Part shown: one piece after another, positions 12,409 to 12,692 of the stretch
Numbering within the stretch: position 1 is the first letter of the stretch
How the letters are laid out: each line of letters begins with the position of its first letter
NCBI GenBank assembly: GCA_002333125.1
Contig: DDBM01000228.1
Location: 1-12,692 of the forward strand
Source: Moraxellaceae bacterium UBA2032
GTDB lineage: Bacteria; Pseudomonadota; Gammaproteobacteria; Pseudomonadales; Moraxellaceae
DNA: 12,692 nt
Direction of reading: 5' to 3'
Made by a program: the position numbers and the translations under genes
Notes under the pieces: generated by a model
Told to the model about the DNA's origin: nothing
What the model saw: only the letters and a program-made list of their open reading frames with translations
Database searches by the model: none

Positions 12409-12692
12409 ATGACCTCTTTATTTACCGATAAACGCTTTATAGTGCTGTTTAGCTTGTATATGGCGCAAGGCTTGCCTACGGGTGTGTTTACCCAAGCCTT
12501 GCCTACTATTTTGCGTAGTTATGATGTTTCGTTACAGGCAATTGGCTTAACAGGCTTTTTGGCGATACCTTGGGCGTTAAAATTTTTGTGGGCGCCTTAT
12601 TTAGATAGGTTTCATTCATTAAAAATAGGGCGTTCACGGTCATGGATTTTGCCTATGCAAGTGCTTGCCATCGTTTTGCTGGTGATGGTGGC
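12409..12692 (+). CDS. MFS transporter, AmpG/PAT or RhtX/FptX-like, 5' part only
   Basis: The first 94 residues are visible and the reading frame is open to the window's edge. MTSLFTDKRFIVLFSLYMAQGLPTGVF begins a first membrane helix, followed by QALPTILRSYDVSLQAIGLTG and FLAIPWALKFLWAPYLDR, the signature of AmpG, PAT/SLC33 and RhtX/FptX carriers, ending a second helix before a cytoplasmic loop. A third helix starts at about residue 78. Candidates are muropeptide (AmpG-type) or siderophore import; the visible part cannot decide. The ATG at 12399 is out of frame and stops after ten codons, so 12409 is preferred despite a weak GAG ribosome site. Confidence 0.75.
   Translation, partial: MTSLFTDKRFIVLFSLYMAQGLPTGVFTQALPTILRSYDVSLQAIGLTGFLAIPWALKFLWAPYLDRFHSLKIGRSRSWILPMQVLAIVLLVMV

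Overview
The window is chromosomal, AT-rich DNA that fits a gammaproteobacterium, perhaps of the Pseudomonadales/Moraxellaceae type. The reasons are an OprO/OprP-type porin, an HslR-type heat-shock S4 protein, the adjacent rpmB-rpmG pair, a Pseudomonas-like aldehyde dehydrogenase/TetR divergon and a PurU deformylase. The taxonomic placement is an inference and only the class is well supported. No prophage, transposase, CRISPR array, rRNA or tRNA is visible, and gene density is normal, with no gene-free stretch above 300 bases.

Layout. Positions 132-1367 hold an outer-membrane porin, which meets hslR (minus strand, 1364-1759) tail to tail with a 4-base overlap. Divergent from hslR is a two-component operon: a six-helix membrane histidine kinase (1834-3003) overlapping a NarL/LuxR-type response regulator (best start 3000). 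A secreted START-domain protein follows (GTG start at 3772). Positions 4487-4557 are a double-hairpin palindromic repeat. Next come rpmG and rpmB on the minus strand, in the order rpmB-rpmG, with a recognisable promoter and leader. A coniferyl-aldehyde-dehydrogenase-type ALDH (minus, 5346-6788) is divergent from a TetR regulator with a TTG start at 7083; a perfect 18-bp palindrome lies inside the predicted ALDH promoter. Positions 7909-10578 encode a large lipoprotein of about seven Ig-like domains with an EF-hand-like loop. It converges on a small beta-barrel outer-membrane protein (minus, 10674-11198). Then come purU (11427-12296), another dispersed-type palindromic repeat, and the 5' end of an AmpG/PAT-like MFS transporter that runs off the window.

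How the parts work together. Several products belong to the cell envelope (porin, sensor kinase, exported START protein, Ig-like lipoprotein, small OMP, transporter), but only two groups look like functional units: the kinase/regulator operon, and the TetR/ALDH divergon, which resembles a locally repressed aldehyde-detoxification or alcohol-catabolism switch. Several 3' ends carry two stem-loops in a row.

I found no clearly new multi-gene system. The most interesting leads are the operator-in-promoter palindrome of the ALDH/TetR divergon, the Ser replacing the coenzyme-selecting Glu in the ALDH, the EF-hand-like insertion in the last Ig-like domain, and the tandem palindromes.
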